Assembly (NCBI GenBank): GCA_013397795.1
Contig: VZTJ01004192.1
Span: 1,043,443-1,107,442, forward strand
From: Orthonyx spaldingii
Taxonomy: Eukaryota > Chordata > Aves > Passeriformes > Orthonychidae
DNA length: 64,000 bases
Direction of reading: 5' to 3'
The first letter of the stretch is position 1, and every line of letters begins with the position of its first letter. The position numbers and the translations under genes were made by a program. The notes under the pieces are model-generated. The model did no database searches and had not been told where the DNA came from. It saw only the letters and a list, made by a program, of their open reading frames with translations. This document shows positions 1 through 12,490 of the stretch, piece after piece.

Positions 1-3000
1 TGCCATGGCATTAATAACCCCTAACTGCCTATTGCAGCTTCACCTGGGTCTCCACCTGCAGTGTCCACCCATATCACACACTTAAGCCCTGGCCCTGGCC
101 ATGGCTGAGGGTGCTGGGAAGCAGTATGTGCTAGGGAATCGCTTATGGTGCAGGGTGAGTCTGTGGGGATAAGTATTTGTCTCCTCCAGGAATTATACAG
201 TGTTGAGTGAGCCTTTAATGGCAGTGAGGGGAGTTCAAGAGCAGCTGTATTTCCTCTTGCTTGTGGTGGGATGAGAGAGTGCAAGTCCATGCTGATAGTC
301 CAGTGGCTGAGCCTTAGGTCTGCTGCTTGCAAAACAACCAGAGATTAAGGTAGGAACTTCTTTGTCCTGGGTTTGTAGGGAGCAGCTATTCTGTTTCTGA
401 GCATGATGTGATGTATGGTGGTGTTTGTGACCCAAGAATCGTTTGCAAGTGGTTGCTCATTCTCTGGGATGCCTGTTGGGGAGAAATCTGAGCTCTTTGG
501 GGAAGCTCAAGTCTGAAATGTAATCTCCAGGGAGGACGAGATGGTTTTTTACCAGGAAGGGTCTGAGATGGGAGGAATTAACTGTGTTGGGAAGTGGTGT
601 GAGATTAGGTGCTGTGATGAGAGACTAGGTTAGGACATACAGCAAGGTGTTGTTGCCTAAATGATGGTATTTGACTTTTTATCCCTATAATGAATAGTCC
701 AGCTGAATCAGATTCCAGCTGTACCCATCTCATGCTTGTCTCACTGACTACCACCACTTCAAGATGCTTCAAAGGAGCATGCAGTCAGCAGCTGGTGTTA
801 GTCAAGAGTAATCCTATTGGAAAGGAAGGGGGAGACATTTGGCAGTGAGTGAAACAGAGCAACATCTGTAGGAGATTGTCCCAGACCAGGTTCAGCAGTG
901 AGGAAAAAGTAGAGAGGCAGCCCAGAAATCAAAGTGCATGAAGGAGAGTAAATGCCAATACGTGTGTCAGGAGAGATGTGATGTTTCAAAAGTGTGCAGT
1001 GAAACAATGTATATTTCCCCTGCACATCTATGTATGTATTTAGCTACAAAAATAGAAAAGGTGACACTCTCTTTTCTCACGGTGTGGCCCACCTATGGAA
1101 TTCAATATTGTAATATTAGAGAAAAGCCATTAGTATGGTCTTTAATAAAATACTTGGACCTGACAGGTAGGTAGGTTATTAACTATTATAAAGCTGTTAG
1201 ATTGAATATGAATCTCCTTGGCAAACCCTGGTATTCATCACAGTTTCATGAGCAGTGAGCGTTTGTAGATATTGCCAGATGTGGTCTCAGAGTGGAGAGC
1301 AACTCAGATAAAAATTGCAAAAGCAGCTAAATGATGCATGGGCTGAAATCCCACTTCCAATCAGACCCAGAGCATGCTGTGAAAAGATTTAGTGAGTTAC
1401 CTCCCAGTGGTTTGAAAGTCTCCTGAACACTTTACCCAGTTGCCTTGGGAGAGAGACGAGTGGGCAGAAACTGGTTAATCTGACCTTTATATTAATTTTA
1501 TCGTAGAGATTACTTTAAATCCTGAAGAAGAAGGTTATATAACCCTGTTAGTATTTGTTGCAACTTTGAAGTGCAGCACAGGTGTCTGATCCCTGATTTT
1601 GTTTTGACTTTTTTAACATCTTACTGTAGGCAACATCCTAACTCTTTTTGCTGTATGACTTGCTGCTCTTTTTTTGCACTGCCTTCAAGTTTACAATTTC
1701 CTAATAGTATCTTGTGCGATTTGGGAAAAAATCTCCCTTCTACCTTCCCTGGTGCACAGTTTGGTCAGTCCTAATTGATCTCCCACAGAGGAGAGAGAAG
1801 GGCTGCTGTGATCTTCCCTGTTTTCTCTCCTGTAACTCCCAGCTTCCATCTTCAGTGCTTAAATTTATTTTGAAGTCATGCCCAGAGATGTCCCTGGTGA
1901 AAGTCTTAGTGTTGTTCCTCTAGGTACTGTACAAACACAAATAATAAACCCCATGTCTTTGGGAACAGGAACTGTGGGGTTCCTAAACAGAAGGGGCAGA
2001 TTTTCAGAGAGAGGCTTTGCTAAAACTGATCCAGCTGCTGCCTACGGCAGACATTTACTCTTGTAATCACAAAGCAAACACACATCATCTGATTGCCCTG
2101 TGCTGGGATCCTCTTTCTTTGTATGGTTTGGGTTTTTTTTTTTAAGATAAAATACTATTGCACAGCCTCCCTGCTGAGCATTCCTGTTGCCCAGGATTGT
2201 GCTACCGAGTTTTGCCTTTGCCAGTTGGCTCTTGCACCCCATGTTTCCATAAGTCTGCTGCAAGCTGTGACTGCTGTTGTGGCCTCTTCCTCGGCTTCTG
2301 AATCGAATCAAAGGGTTATTTGAGCATTGAGGGAATGAACACATTTGGCACAAGAGATGATAAATTAATGGTGACTAAAACAGACAAGAAGTATTTTGGT
2401 AATGTGAAGATAGTGACCAAAAAACTTTGGTAGCTAAGTTTCTGAAGACTAAGCTACTCTCTGACAAATATCATTGTCCTAAAGAAAGCTCCTAAATATG
2501 CTGTGTGGACAACATTAGGACAACTTGAAAGAGTTAACATCTAATCAGAGATTTGGTTTCCTTGATTGACAGACAATTTTCAAAAAGAGTGCGGTTTGTC
2601 AAGAAGTCATTCCCTTCTTCTTCCAGAAATCTCTCTTTGAAACCAGGGCAGGCAATTTCCTGCCTGTGATGGCATTCAAGACATGAGATACCCTTGTCTT
2701 TGACAGCAAAGGACACTGGTTTCATTCGAGCTTTTTCCTTTATCACTGACAACAATAAAATTGTCAAGTGTGTGATTTGAGACATCAAATTCAGTATGAA
2801 CTTTTGTGTAAGCAAGGGACATTGGACATAACAACTTTTTTCTCCCATCTGCACTGATATATGGGACATCCAAATTGACAAATGGTAAAGATTGGCTGAT
2901 GTATGTGTATGGTAGCTTATGTACGAACTATCAATAGACAGGCAAGGTTATAATGAAGTCATCTTTTGAATTTAATAATAAATTTCCCTTTCTCAGCATT

Positions 3001-6000
3001 GGTCCAAGGTAATGAAGTGATGCTACTTTGCAGTGAAGACAAAGAAAAACTCTGTAGCTGAGGAAGTGCCCATTTTGACTGCAGGCATGGAAATACTGTC
3101 TGTCAAATCACAGTAGTATTATTTTATGTTTATAGAGAAGTTGGATGCTTTTGAACCTGACCCAAAACCCCAGAGCTCTCTCTCTCCATTTGGAACATAT
3201 CAATCATGTTAAACAACTGATGATTCTGAGTATTTTAGTTCTTGAGTACCTAAACAGTAAGACTTGAAAGTCACCTGCATTTCAGATTTGCTAACTTAAA
3301 TAGAAAGTCTGTGTGTTATGTAGAGAAAATGAGATCTTTATACATCTTTTCAGATACTGGCCTTGAGCTTCACTTTGGTGGAGTGTAAATGCTACAAAGT
3401 GTGGCTGAGCTGGTTCATGGAGAGGAGAGCAGACTTTGCCTTGTGAGCCATGACTTCGGTGTAAAATGTCAAACCACTAAGCTTTGTGTGATGTGTATCA
3501 CTGTATTACAGCCATGGCCAGGTGAACTGTAATATTAGTTTTTAACCCTGTGGTTGAGTCCTTAGAAAGTTTCAGCTTGTCACCAGTATGAAATACTTTT
3601 CAATGTTTTGTGGTTTTTTGTCTTTTAAAAATAAATTGGCATTGCCATGACACTACACCTCAATACCTTTTAAACTGAGTTCTTATAGTGGGAATTATCT
3701 CAAACTACAAGTACTGGTCTGTAGACTGAGAGTAGCCAAATCCTTAAGCAAAAGTTGCTTGTCAGAAACAGGGACAGAGCAAAAGGTTAACAGGGACCAG
3801 AGCTTACATCAGTCTTGTAAAAGCTCAGAGGAAAACTGAATGGGCACGTGTTTAAATGTGATAAACTCACAGCAGTGCATGGGCTGTGACAGAAACCACT
3901 CCCCACACTTGTGCTTTTGCCCCTCCCCAGGCACAATACCCTGCACTGTCCCTTTACCATTGGGGTTAAGTGCAGCTGTGGGCATGGCTGGTTATAGGGT
4001 TGGATCTGGCTGATGATAACATGGTGTATTGACATAACCCAGTTGCATTCAACATTGTGCCTACACCCAAAATTTGACCAAAAAGGGAAATTGACCAAAA
4101 AAGCCTGTGCTGAGTTGATCCAAAACTTGTGGGGTCCTACAGAAGTGATCCAGAAGCATCACTCATTTTTATGTTAGTAGACAATGGCCCTCAGGCCAGA
4201 ATAGTGTATTGGTTTTAACTCCCAGCCATCTTTCCACTCGTAAATTACTATTACTTCCAACCCCCAAAGAGCAAAGATACATGATGCTACAACTTGTTTG
4301 TAAGAGCAATTTAGCTTTTGGTGCTGAGTGGCACTGTTACCAGCTGAGTTATGGGCAAAAGCCTGAGTCTAACAAGGTATTTATTTTACTTAGCAAGAAT
4401 TATCCAACAGTAAAAGCATAGTTGCTGCCATTAGAAGTATGACTGTTTGAATAAAAGTTATGGCAATAGTAAGATTCAGCTATGGTATGTTAATTTGAAT
4501 GTGCAGTAAATCTGTCGGGATTGCAAGTCAGTTTAAGAGCTAAAATATAATTGTTGTAAAACACCAGACTGCAATTTATATATATTTTTCCCAACTGCTT
4601 GTGGGCTAGCAATATTTCAGTTCTCATAATCACAATTTGAACCTTTTAAAGGGGTTTTTTTAAATACAAGTCAGCAGAAGTGGTATTTTATTACTTTTCT
4701 TTTTGTGGAGTTCTTTGAATGCAATACACTTTTGGGGAGGAAAATGGTTTGGGGATAAAAATCAGCAGAGGCTACCTTATACTTGCTTCTCTTTTCTGAG
4801 AGATAGACATGTCTGAGTGTGCAATGAGTAATTTGTCAATCAATTTGGAGCTCAGTGAAAACAACTGTGGGCTTTTGTTACTTAGATTTCAAATGCCATT
4901 TGACCCCATAGATATACTTTCTGCAATGATGTTCTGTGCTAACAGGTAGATATGTTTTTTAAAATAAAAATCCATTAGTAACCTCATACCCTTTTTAAAA
5001 AATTAGCTTGCTTGGAAAAAGAAATCCTATGAGCTGCTTTCATTTTGATTCAAATGTTAAATTAATGCTTTAGACTGTCAGCTTTCAGTCCCAAGCATCT
5101 TCAGGAATGGTTTTTCATGGCAACTGCTTTGACTGTTGGTTACTCAGGGTCTGCTCCCCATCTCCTCAGATGAGCTGTGTAGCTCTCCGAAAAAGCAGAG
5201 GAGACATGAACTAGGGTACCTGCATTGTGCTTTGAACATCTAGCTAATATTAGTTGTGTAGTGATCCTCATACTCTCATTTAAGAGCAAGTAACACATCT
5301 GAAGAAAGGTGTGTGAGGATCACCCCCCAGCAGAAACTCCAAGGGATGGTGGAGAAGAGGCTTTAAAGCCAACCTAGTCTTCAGCAGGCAAAGGGCTTAG
5401 TGCCTTCTGGGGTGCATTCGCATTAAACTATCTTCGGCTCGGTTTTCAAGAGAAATGTGTCTGTATATTGCCTGATACCCTCAAAGGTAAAGAAAAACCA
5501 AACAAATGAGTTAGATGGTGTCTTTTAAGTCCTGAATGTTGGTCCATATACTTTAATTATTTAAGCAGGTTCTCTGAGCTTTTAGACCAAAAACATCAGC
5601 TTTGGACAAAGAGATAAAAAAATTTGATATTGTCTATTCACAGGCAAGAGTTTCTGGAGAGAAGTCCCCAGGAGCCAAATGCCCTTTTTACAGGAGATAA
5701 AATCATGAGGCAAAGTTTAGGGGGACTGATGGCTTTGGGTCCTTGTCGGTTAGTGATGAGATCTGAGGCCTTGGGACCTCATGTACTCTCTGGTCACACG
5801 TGGGCTGTGTCAGGCTCCTGAGAGGGGTTATTGCAGAGGGTGTGGTGTTGTGTTGAGTTCAGACCCATAGCAGCTCCTCTGAAGATTCTCTGGGAGCCGC
5901 CTGAGGAAAAAGAGAAGGCAGTCTGTTCATTTACCCTTATTAGGAATTACTTTTCAAAAGCTTGTAAAGCTTCACTGCTCCAGAGGAAAGTTAAGTCTGC

Positions 6001-7629
6001 TGATTGAGGAGAGGAAGGGAACAACAGAACAAGTTAGGCTAATGTAGCCTTTTGAGTTTTGCAGTCAGATGAGCTTGAGAGATTAAAAGGAAAGAGAAAA
6101 GGATGGTGCATATGCTTAAGAAAAGGATAAATCCTCCTTTGTACTCATTACTTTGCTGTGGTTTTGCATTTTACTTCTTTCATTTTGGAGGTTTTTAAAG
6201 CATTAAGGCAAAGGGGACTTGACAAATCTTTGGCAGATATGAGATGAGCCTGAATTAGTGCAGTGAGACATATCTGCATAGCCTGAGCTGCTGTGACTTT
6301 GAAAGCTCACACACTTTGTATTTGCATGGTGTGATGGTCAGAGAACAAGAAACAGGGATCATATTTTAAATTTTCACGTTACTTTTGTTGAAGCACACCA
6401 TTTCCTGCTTCCTGCCAGGAAAGGGCCAGGTGCTGCTTGCACTGAGGTGCACATCTTGCATTTAAATGGCTCTCTATCAGCATCTCTGGGCAGAGGATGC
6501 AGAGAATACCCTGCCCCAGAGCATTCACAATCCACCTCAGAGCCGGGAGGCAAGGGGAAGCAGAGGCAGCATGTGGGGAACAGAGTGTCAGTAGAAGTCA
6601 CTACTGGCCTCATATCCATATGAGGGAGTGTTGTGAATCCCAGGCAGGCATAACTGTCACCATGCCTTTATTATCACACTGCTCCTTCCCTGAGGATGAA
6701 ATTCCCCTTGTTGCAAGTCTAGCACCCATAAACCAGCAATTCACCCTCTGCAGACACGCACAAGGCCCTGGCAGGGTACCAAGGGTGTGCCAAGGTCATG
6801 CCCTAAATGTTCCCTCCACCAGCAGGAAGGGCAGGTGCCTGCAAGGACATGGGCCACTGGCTGCAATGCAGCACCTGAACTGGTGCTTTCTGACAATTGC
6901 CTCTCTGATTGCATGTGTTTTTCAAAGTTAAGAGATTGCTGCATATAATGGGAGAAAAAGGCCTTTCAGATGCTGTTTGTGGTCTTTGGGTTTCAAAATC
7001 AAGACATCATCCATCTGTCAGCAAACACAGCATACAGAACTTGCAGGAGAATCCTCTCCAGTTGCTATTTCCCTGTAACAAGACAAAAACAAGAAAGAAG
7101 AAAAGGCATTTTATTGTCAAGTCTCTCAGGCTTGGAAATGCACTCTGCCATCTACATGCTTTCTTTTGTGTTCATTGTGCTTGGCTTGGCAGGAACCTCC
7201 TCTGTTATCCTTCCCTATCCCTCCTGCTCCAAAGCAAAGCTGCAACCCCCGTGAAAAGTGAGGTGCAAGGGGTGCAGAGCCTTGCACAGAGGAAGGCAAA
7301 CAAGCTGAGAGAGGCTGCAGACATATGTGCTCCTACTGCCTAGGTTAAGAGAGAGATGGAGAGTGACAGAGCCCAAGAGCAGGATTTAAGGGAAAGGAAA
7401 AACCCTCCCAGGGCAGAGGGGGATGTGTAGTGACACCATGAGACACAGTCCCAGCAGATAGCTGCTGTTAGGAGAGACTTTGAATGTGTGGAGCTGCAGA
7501 GCGCAGGTGGGATGATCTGCTGGTTAGACACTGAGGGCTGCAACAAGAGGCTGACCAGATGCCTCTTCCCCTGAGCGCTCTGGGAAAGCACACGACAACC
7601 ACTGCCCTTTCTTGCCATTTTTTTGCTCC
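1..7629. other. Gene-free unique sequence
   Basis: I see no gene, RNA gene or clear transposon here. Open frames are short (about 60-144 codons), overlap on both strands and match no family I recognise. The 144-codon frames at 6497-6931 and 6909-7343 lie in slightly more GC-rich sequence, where stop codons are rarer, and I read them as chance. T/G-rich tracts occur at 2125-2143 and near 4650. A short CT tract lies near 3177-3186. Intergenic or intronic DNA is the simplest reading. Confidence 0.6.
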
Positions 7630-7661
7630 TTTTTTTTTTTNNNNNNNNNTTTTTTTTTTTT
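7630..7661. other. Assembly gap inside a poly-T run
   Basis: Nine Ns at 7641-7649 are flanked on both sides by T homopolymer (7630-7640 and 7650-7661). The gap therefore probably hides only more T of uncertain length, as happens when reads fail on homopolymers. Open frames that cross it are artefacts. Confidence 0.9.
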
Positions 7662-10600
7662 CTTTTACATCAGCACACTGTTTTCTATCTCATGACTGCA
7701 CAGGCTTTGGCAGGGCTGGAGGTCATGGAGGCGGAGCATGCCCAGTGTCAGGCCAGCTCTGCTGTCCCTGTCCCATTGTGCAGGAGCAAGGCATCAAAAA
7801 CCCTTTTTCCTGCCTGTTTGGCCGGACAGAACTGAAGTAATTTCTCTCTAAATATAACTCTGCACACATGGTGGAGCCGAGCTCTGCTGGCATAGCAAAG
7901 CACAAGGAAAGGGAAGGCCAGATGGCTAATTCATGCTGAAAGGCAGCATGAGGCAGAAGAGAAGACAGGCAATAACTTGGCACAGTTACCAGTTTCTTGG
8001 ATGCTTTGGAGAGGGCATTTTACCTTTCTATGCCACTTAACCTTGGCTTTTCAAGTTTTTTTTTTTCAAATGGTGATACCTATTTGGCAGGGACTGTACC
8101 TCCCAAAAGGGGATAATCATGGCACACAAATTTTAGGCATGTAATGTATGAGATATTTAATCAAAAAAGGGAAGCAGGTGCATCCTCCTGGAAATCCAAA
8201 TCATCCATTTCTGTGACTATAGCAAGCCTTGGCAGATAAATGTGGTGGTGACTTCACTCATTTGCTCCAAACCTGTGTGCTGTAGGATCTCCTTGCCATA
8301 CATGAGGTTAGAGTTCTCTTAAATCAGATGGGGAGCAGGATACCACTTTTATGTTCATTTTAGGAGGATAGACAGCACCTGATCCAGCAAATAGTCACTT
8401 GGGTGGGAGCTAACCTCTGTGGATTTGTGGTTTTTTTAGGGGGGAAGGTTGTTTCAATTCTGGGAGCATGGACCAGCAAGTAGGCAGTTAATGGCTTTGG
8501 TCTTAGTGCCATTTTTGACTGAGTAGTAACTAAAGGTTTTCCTTCTTGTGGAGCTACAGGTCTGACACACAGGTATTTTCCAGAGTGGATACTGATACAG
8601 ATTTCCTGCTCCTAAACAGAGTAAGTGGGTGGACAGGATCTCTGTTTAAGACTCAGAAATTGTACATTTTATGTGTGACTTTGACCTTACTCAAGTCCTT
8701 CCTTTTTGTACCCACTCTGCCCAGAGGCAAGTTTCCAGAGTCCCTTTAATCTGCCTGCCAGAATGGTTTTCTGTCCCCTGGTCCTCAAGCCAGGGCCTCT
8801 CTCTATGTCCAACTGTACAGATTGTCCATCCTGCCTACAAATGCAGCTCCATTTCTAGAGCTGAAACTCCAAGGGCTTGCAGCCTAGTAGTGTAGCTCTA
8901 ATTGCTCATTCCTTGCACAGTAAGCTTGAGTGCTGATCTGTCCATGGCTGGCTTAGATGTGTAGGAATGGGGGACAATGGGAGTTGGAGGGATGCAGTGA
9001 CTCCTCACTGGATGCTCATATGTTGGAAAGAGGGGAAGATAGCACTCAAAGTTTCTGCCCCAGCACTTGGTATTTGTGTTGTCTGGGTCGGAGTTCTCCC
9101 ATCTGCTCTGGCACATGTTGACTTTGCAGCTGCTGCAAGAAAAGATTAAGGACCACCTATCTCCTGCTCAGAGTGCACTTAGGGAAGTGTGCTGTGCCAC
9201 CAAATGAATGCTCGCAGGTATTTCTTCCAGTGTTTTTGTGGTTCATATTTGCCAAGAGTGGAGAAACTGATGCTGTGCTGTGCCACAGGCTTCAGGTGAC
9301 ACAAACATGTTACAGGTGATTAATTAAGTGCAAACATTGCGAATTATCACCTTCGTTGTTTACAGCACAGAAGATACAAGCCAATTGACAGAAGAGGCCA
9401 GTGGCACTGTGATGATAAAAGCCTGAAACTAAAGCAAGACAAAAGGTATGCCTAAAACCTCTGCTAATAATCCCTGACAAGATGAAGCTGGGATTTCTCC
9501 TAGGCTGGGGAAAATGAATGCAGTTAGTTATTGGCTACTTGCTGAACACCCACAGGCGCTATAAATGGGATATCAAAGTAACTCCAGCTTCAGGGCTACA
9601 AGGTTTGCTGGGTTACTATTGAGCCACAGCAGATGAACCCCCAAAATCTGGGATAGATTAAAAGATATAGAACTTCAAGGCCTTCTAGGCATCTAAACAA
9701 AAGGTGACACTATGATCTGAAAACTGGATTTAGTAACAGCAGGAAAGGTATAGAGAAAAGTGTCACAAACCCAAAGCTTACAACAATCAACCCAATGTAA
9801 CAGGGATTTAATCTGTAACAATATAGTGTCAAGGTGTTTGAGCTGTGCCTAGTTAAATTATTGTGGCCACTCAGATCCTTCCCCATGCATTTGGGATGGT
9901 ATGAGGGATGGTCCTGCAGAGGCCCACATCTGGCTCACAAAAATATGGTGTTGGAAGAAGTTAGCATGGCAATGAATGTGTGTTTGCTTCTTAGCTGTGC
10001 ATTAAGGAAGGCATGAGGACAGAAACAGGGAGATACTGCAAAGAAGCCTTAGAAAAACCCAAAGTCAAACAGGGACAGGACTGGCACAGAGGTAATTGTG
10101 TAGATCTGCTCTGTGACGTGAGTAAAGGCAGAAAACCTGTCTTCAAATCCTCTGAAGAAATGTGTGAAACATTGCCTTTCTGCAGGTAAATGGGGCCTTT
10201 GAGTAGTTCCTATACTAGCTACTGTGGCATATTAGAGTATATTCGGGCAGAGTCCAGGAGTACAGTTTGCTGGCTTGTCTAGCTGTTGAAGCCAGCTTTT
10301 CTGATGATCTCTGGGCATCTTGAACCTGCCCCTCCATGCCCTTCTCACAGCAGTGGAAAGTCGATTATACCACAGAGTATCTCTGCCATTCTGCTTGGAG
10401 TCTAAGAGGGATATAAAAGATGTCAAAATCTCCTCTGAGGCTTGCATTCCCCTGCCACTGGGCACACAAATGTTAGTGGGATTTTAGACTCCTAGATTCC
10501 AGAAAGATTGAAACCTTACTTCCCAGTGCAAAAGATTGACGTGGTTATTTGAAGAGAATCAGGCTGCCAACCTTTTGCAACCTCTGCAGAAGGAAATAGC

Positions 10601-12205
10601 TTCAATATTGCTTGCTTTATTCATCTGCCATGCTGAGTTAGGAATGGCTGAGCACAGGGCTTGCAAAACAGGATCCAGGCTGTGCTCACACATCCTGCTC
10701 CAGCTGCAGCTTTATGGATGAAGCCATTCACTCCCCCATCCTGGGCTCCCTCCCTTCTCTTCACCTCTTGCTGCCAGGCATTCATTCTTTTCATACAGCC
10801 AAGGCAACCACTGACCACGGTGTAATTGCACCCAGTCAGGCTTAGTAAAACATACAGATCAAGATGAACCTGTTTACCTGGTCAGCCTCTGATGGCCCAA
10901 CCCTGAAATGACTTGGGGAATGATGATTTGAGACTGCTGGAAAAAGCAAAGGAGCTTGAGACCAAGCTGCCTGTGGGGTAACCCAACGTCAGCCAGGTCT
11001 GGACAGGAGCAGAGCCTCCTTTCACTCTGAGCTGCCAAAGAGGAGTTTTGAATGGGAAGCTATTGTGCACATGCTGCAGCAATTCAGCACGGGGAAGACA
11101 CAGGCGGCCCATGACCCATGAGATATACACATTGTGGGTTAGAATGCCATCCTCTCTCTGAGCAGAGCACAGACAGCTGCACATCTGGAACGTGTGGGAG
11201 CTGTGGAGGCTGTAATTACAGGTGTATGGCACACCAGGTCACTGTGCTGGCTGCTGAGCTGCTGGAGCTGTTTGAGCCTGGACTAACTTTGGTGTGATTC
11301 ATGGTGTTAATGATGCACTTTCTTTGCTGTGAAGGAAGAAGCCTTTTGTCCTTTCTTCTTTGTTTCAGGATGGTTTTTCTTTACATCTGTCAAATATTAT
11401 TATTTTGTCTCCAGTTTGTATTAATTTTTGTAAATTGGTCCCCACAGTGAGAGTCTATAAAAGGTTTTGTGCTGCATCTTCTCAGCCTGCCTTAATGTCA
11501 GTGTTTATCTTTTGAAGCTAATAATTAAAAGAGAAAAAATACTATCTGTGGATTTCTGTCGTGATGCCAGTTGAGTCCATTTTCTCCTGTTGGTAGCTAT
11601 CAGATCTGACTTGCACCCACAACAGACTCTGTTTGGGGGGGAAAGTGTCACTGCTTTTATTTCATGTCTGGTCTGACAAGAATAGTAATGAGAGCAGCAA
11701 AGCACTTGCATCCCCAGTTAGCCAGCTAAAAAACAGGCAGGCTGAGTCCTCGATGTACTGTCAATTCTGTGTGTTGTGTAGGCAATTAACATTGATGCTG
11801 AATTAATTAATGATGAGAAAACATCAAAGGGTTGGGGTGCTTCAGTTCAGATGAGCACCAAAAGCTCAGATTGTTATCAGATTGTCTAGGAATTGTCTGA
11901 GGGGATCTTATAACCAGTATTTTGCTGCAAGCCAGAAAAAGACTAGGGTTACCACCCTGTATGTCGTGTTCAGACCTCTAAAAAGTTGTAGGAGACATTT
12001 TTATGGAGACTGAGCATTTCTCTTTTATCTATTATGACCTGTTTTGTAAATGTCTCATCAAAAGTCTTACAATTGTTCTGTTTTAGAGATACACTGCATG
12101 AGTCTTCTTACAATGGGTTATTAGTCACAACTTGTGCCTTTTTAAGAAAATAAATGAATTCTTCTAAGCATGGTCTCTGGAATAGGCAAAAATAAAGGGG
12201 AGGAG
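7662..12205. other. Gene-free unique sequence
   Basis: No gene or RNA gene is recognisable. The longest frame (10882-11232, minus strand, 116 codons) has no motif I know and no splice or start context that sets it apart. A T/G-rich tract containing GGTTTTTTT and GGGGGG lies at 8424-8452. The sequence is otherwise ordinary AT-rich vertebrate noncoding DNA. Confidence 0.6.
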
Positions 12206-12300
12206 GTTGGTGGTGAGGCCACATGTAGAATTTGGCATCCAAGGCAGCATTTTGATTCCCCTCTTTCATACCTTGGAGACAGAATTAGCCTATGTATTTT
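12206..12300 (+). mobile_element. Possible degraded CR1 fragment (late ORF2)
   Basis: The stretch beginning TGGTGAGGCCACATG translates as VVRPHVEFGIQ. This resembles the VRPHLEYCVQ segment near the end of the reverse-transcriptase region in CR1 LINEs of birds and reptiles. Similarity fades within about 40 bases, so the right-hand limit is a guess. A CR1 3' terminus in the same orientation lies about 200 bp downstream, so the two could be parts of one copy interrupted by the LTR-like piece between them. A chance match over so short a segment cannot be excluded. Confidence 0.35.
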
Positions 12301-12349
12301 CTGGAATTATAGTTACTGAGCTTGCCTGGTTGGATAGATCAGAGAAACC

Positions 12350-12439
12350 CATGGGATTGGGTTTGCATGACAAGGTTTTGGTAGCAGAGGGTCTACAGGG
12401 GTGGCTTCTCTGAGAAGCTGCTAGAAACGCCCCCTGTGT
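12350..12439 (+). mobile_element. Fragment resembling a bird ERVL-type LTR
   Basis: The stretch reads GGGTTTGCATGACAAGG, then a GGTAGCAGAGGGTCTACAGG block, then GTGGCTTCTCTGAGAAGCTG and CTAGAA. I recognise this arrangement from the 5' part of long terminal repeats of an endogenous retrovirus group widespread in birds, probably ERVL-related. Only about 90 bp is present. The rest of the LTR and all internal retroviral sequence are missing, and no retroviral gene is seen. It ends abruptly against a CR1 3' end at 12441. The family name is from memory. Confidence 0.5.
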
Positions 12440-12440
12440 T

Positions 12441-12489
12441 GAAACTAGATGACCTTTAAGGTCCCTTTCAACTCAAACCATTCTGCCAG
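12441..12489 (+). mobile_element. CR1 LINE 3' terminus
   Basis: The sequence begins ACTAGATGACCTTTAAGG and continues with TCCCTTTCAACTCAAACCATTCTG. This is the characteristic 3' end of avian CR1 elements, which stop at a short ATTCTRTGA-type repeat rather than poly-A. Only the last 50 or so bases are present, consistent with strong 5' truncation, or with loss of the body where the LTR-like fragment now abuts. The element is on the plus strand and non-functional. Confidence 0.8.
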
Positions 12490-12490
12490 T

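Noticed and set aside
6497..7343. Two 144-codon plus-strand frames
   Set aside because: They overlap each other and several minus-strand frames, sit in modestly GC-rich sequence and have no known domain or splice context.
11449..11465. TCTATAAAAGG, a TATA-box-like sequence
   Set aside because: No gene, initiator or CpG-rich promoter lies downstream, and such matches are common by chance.
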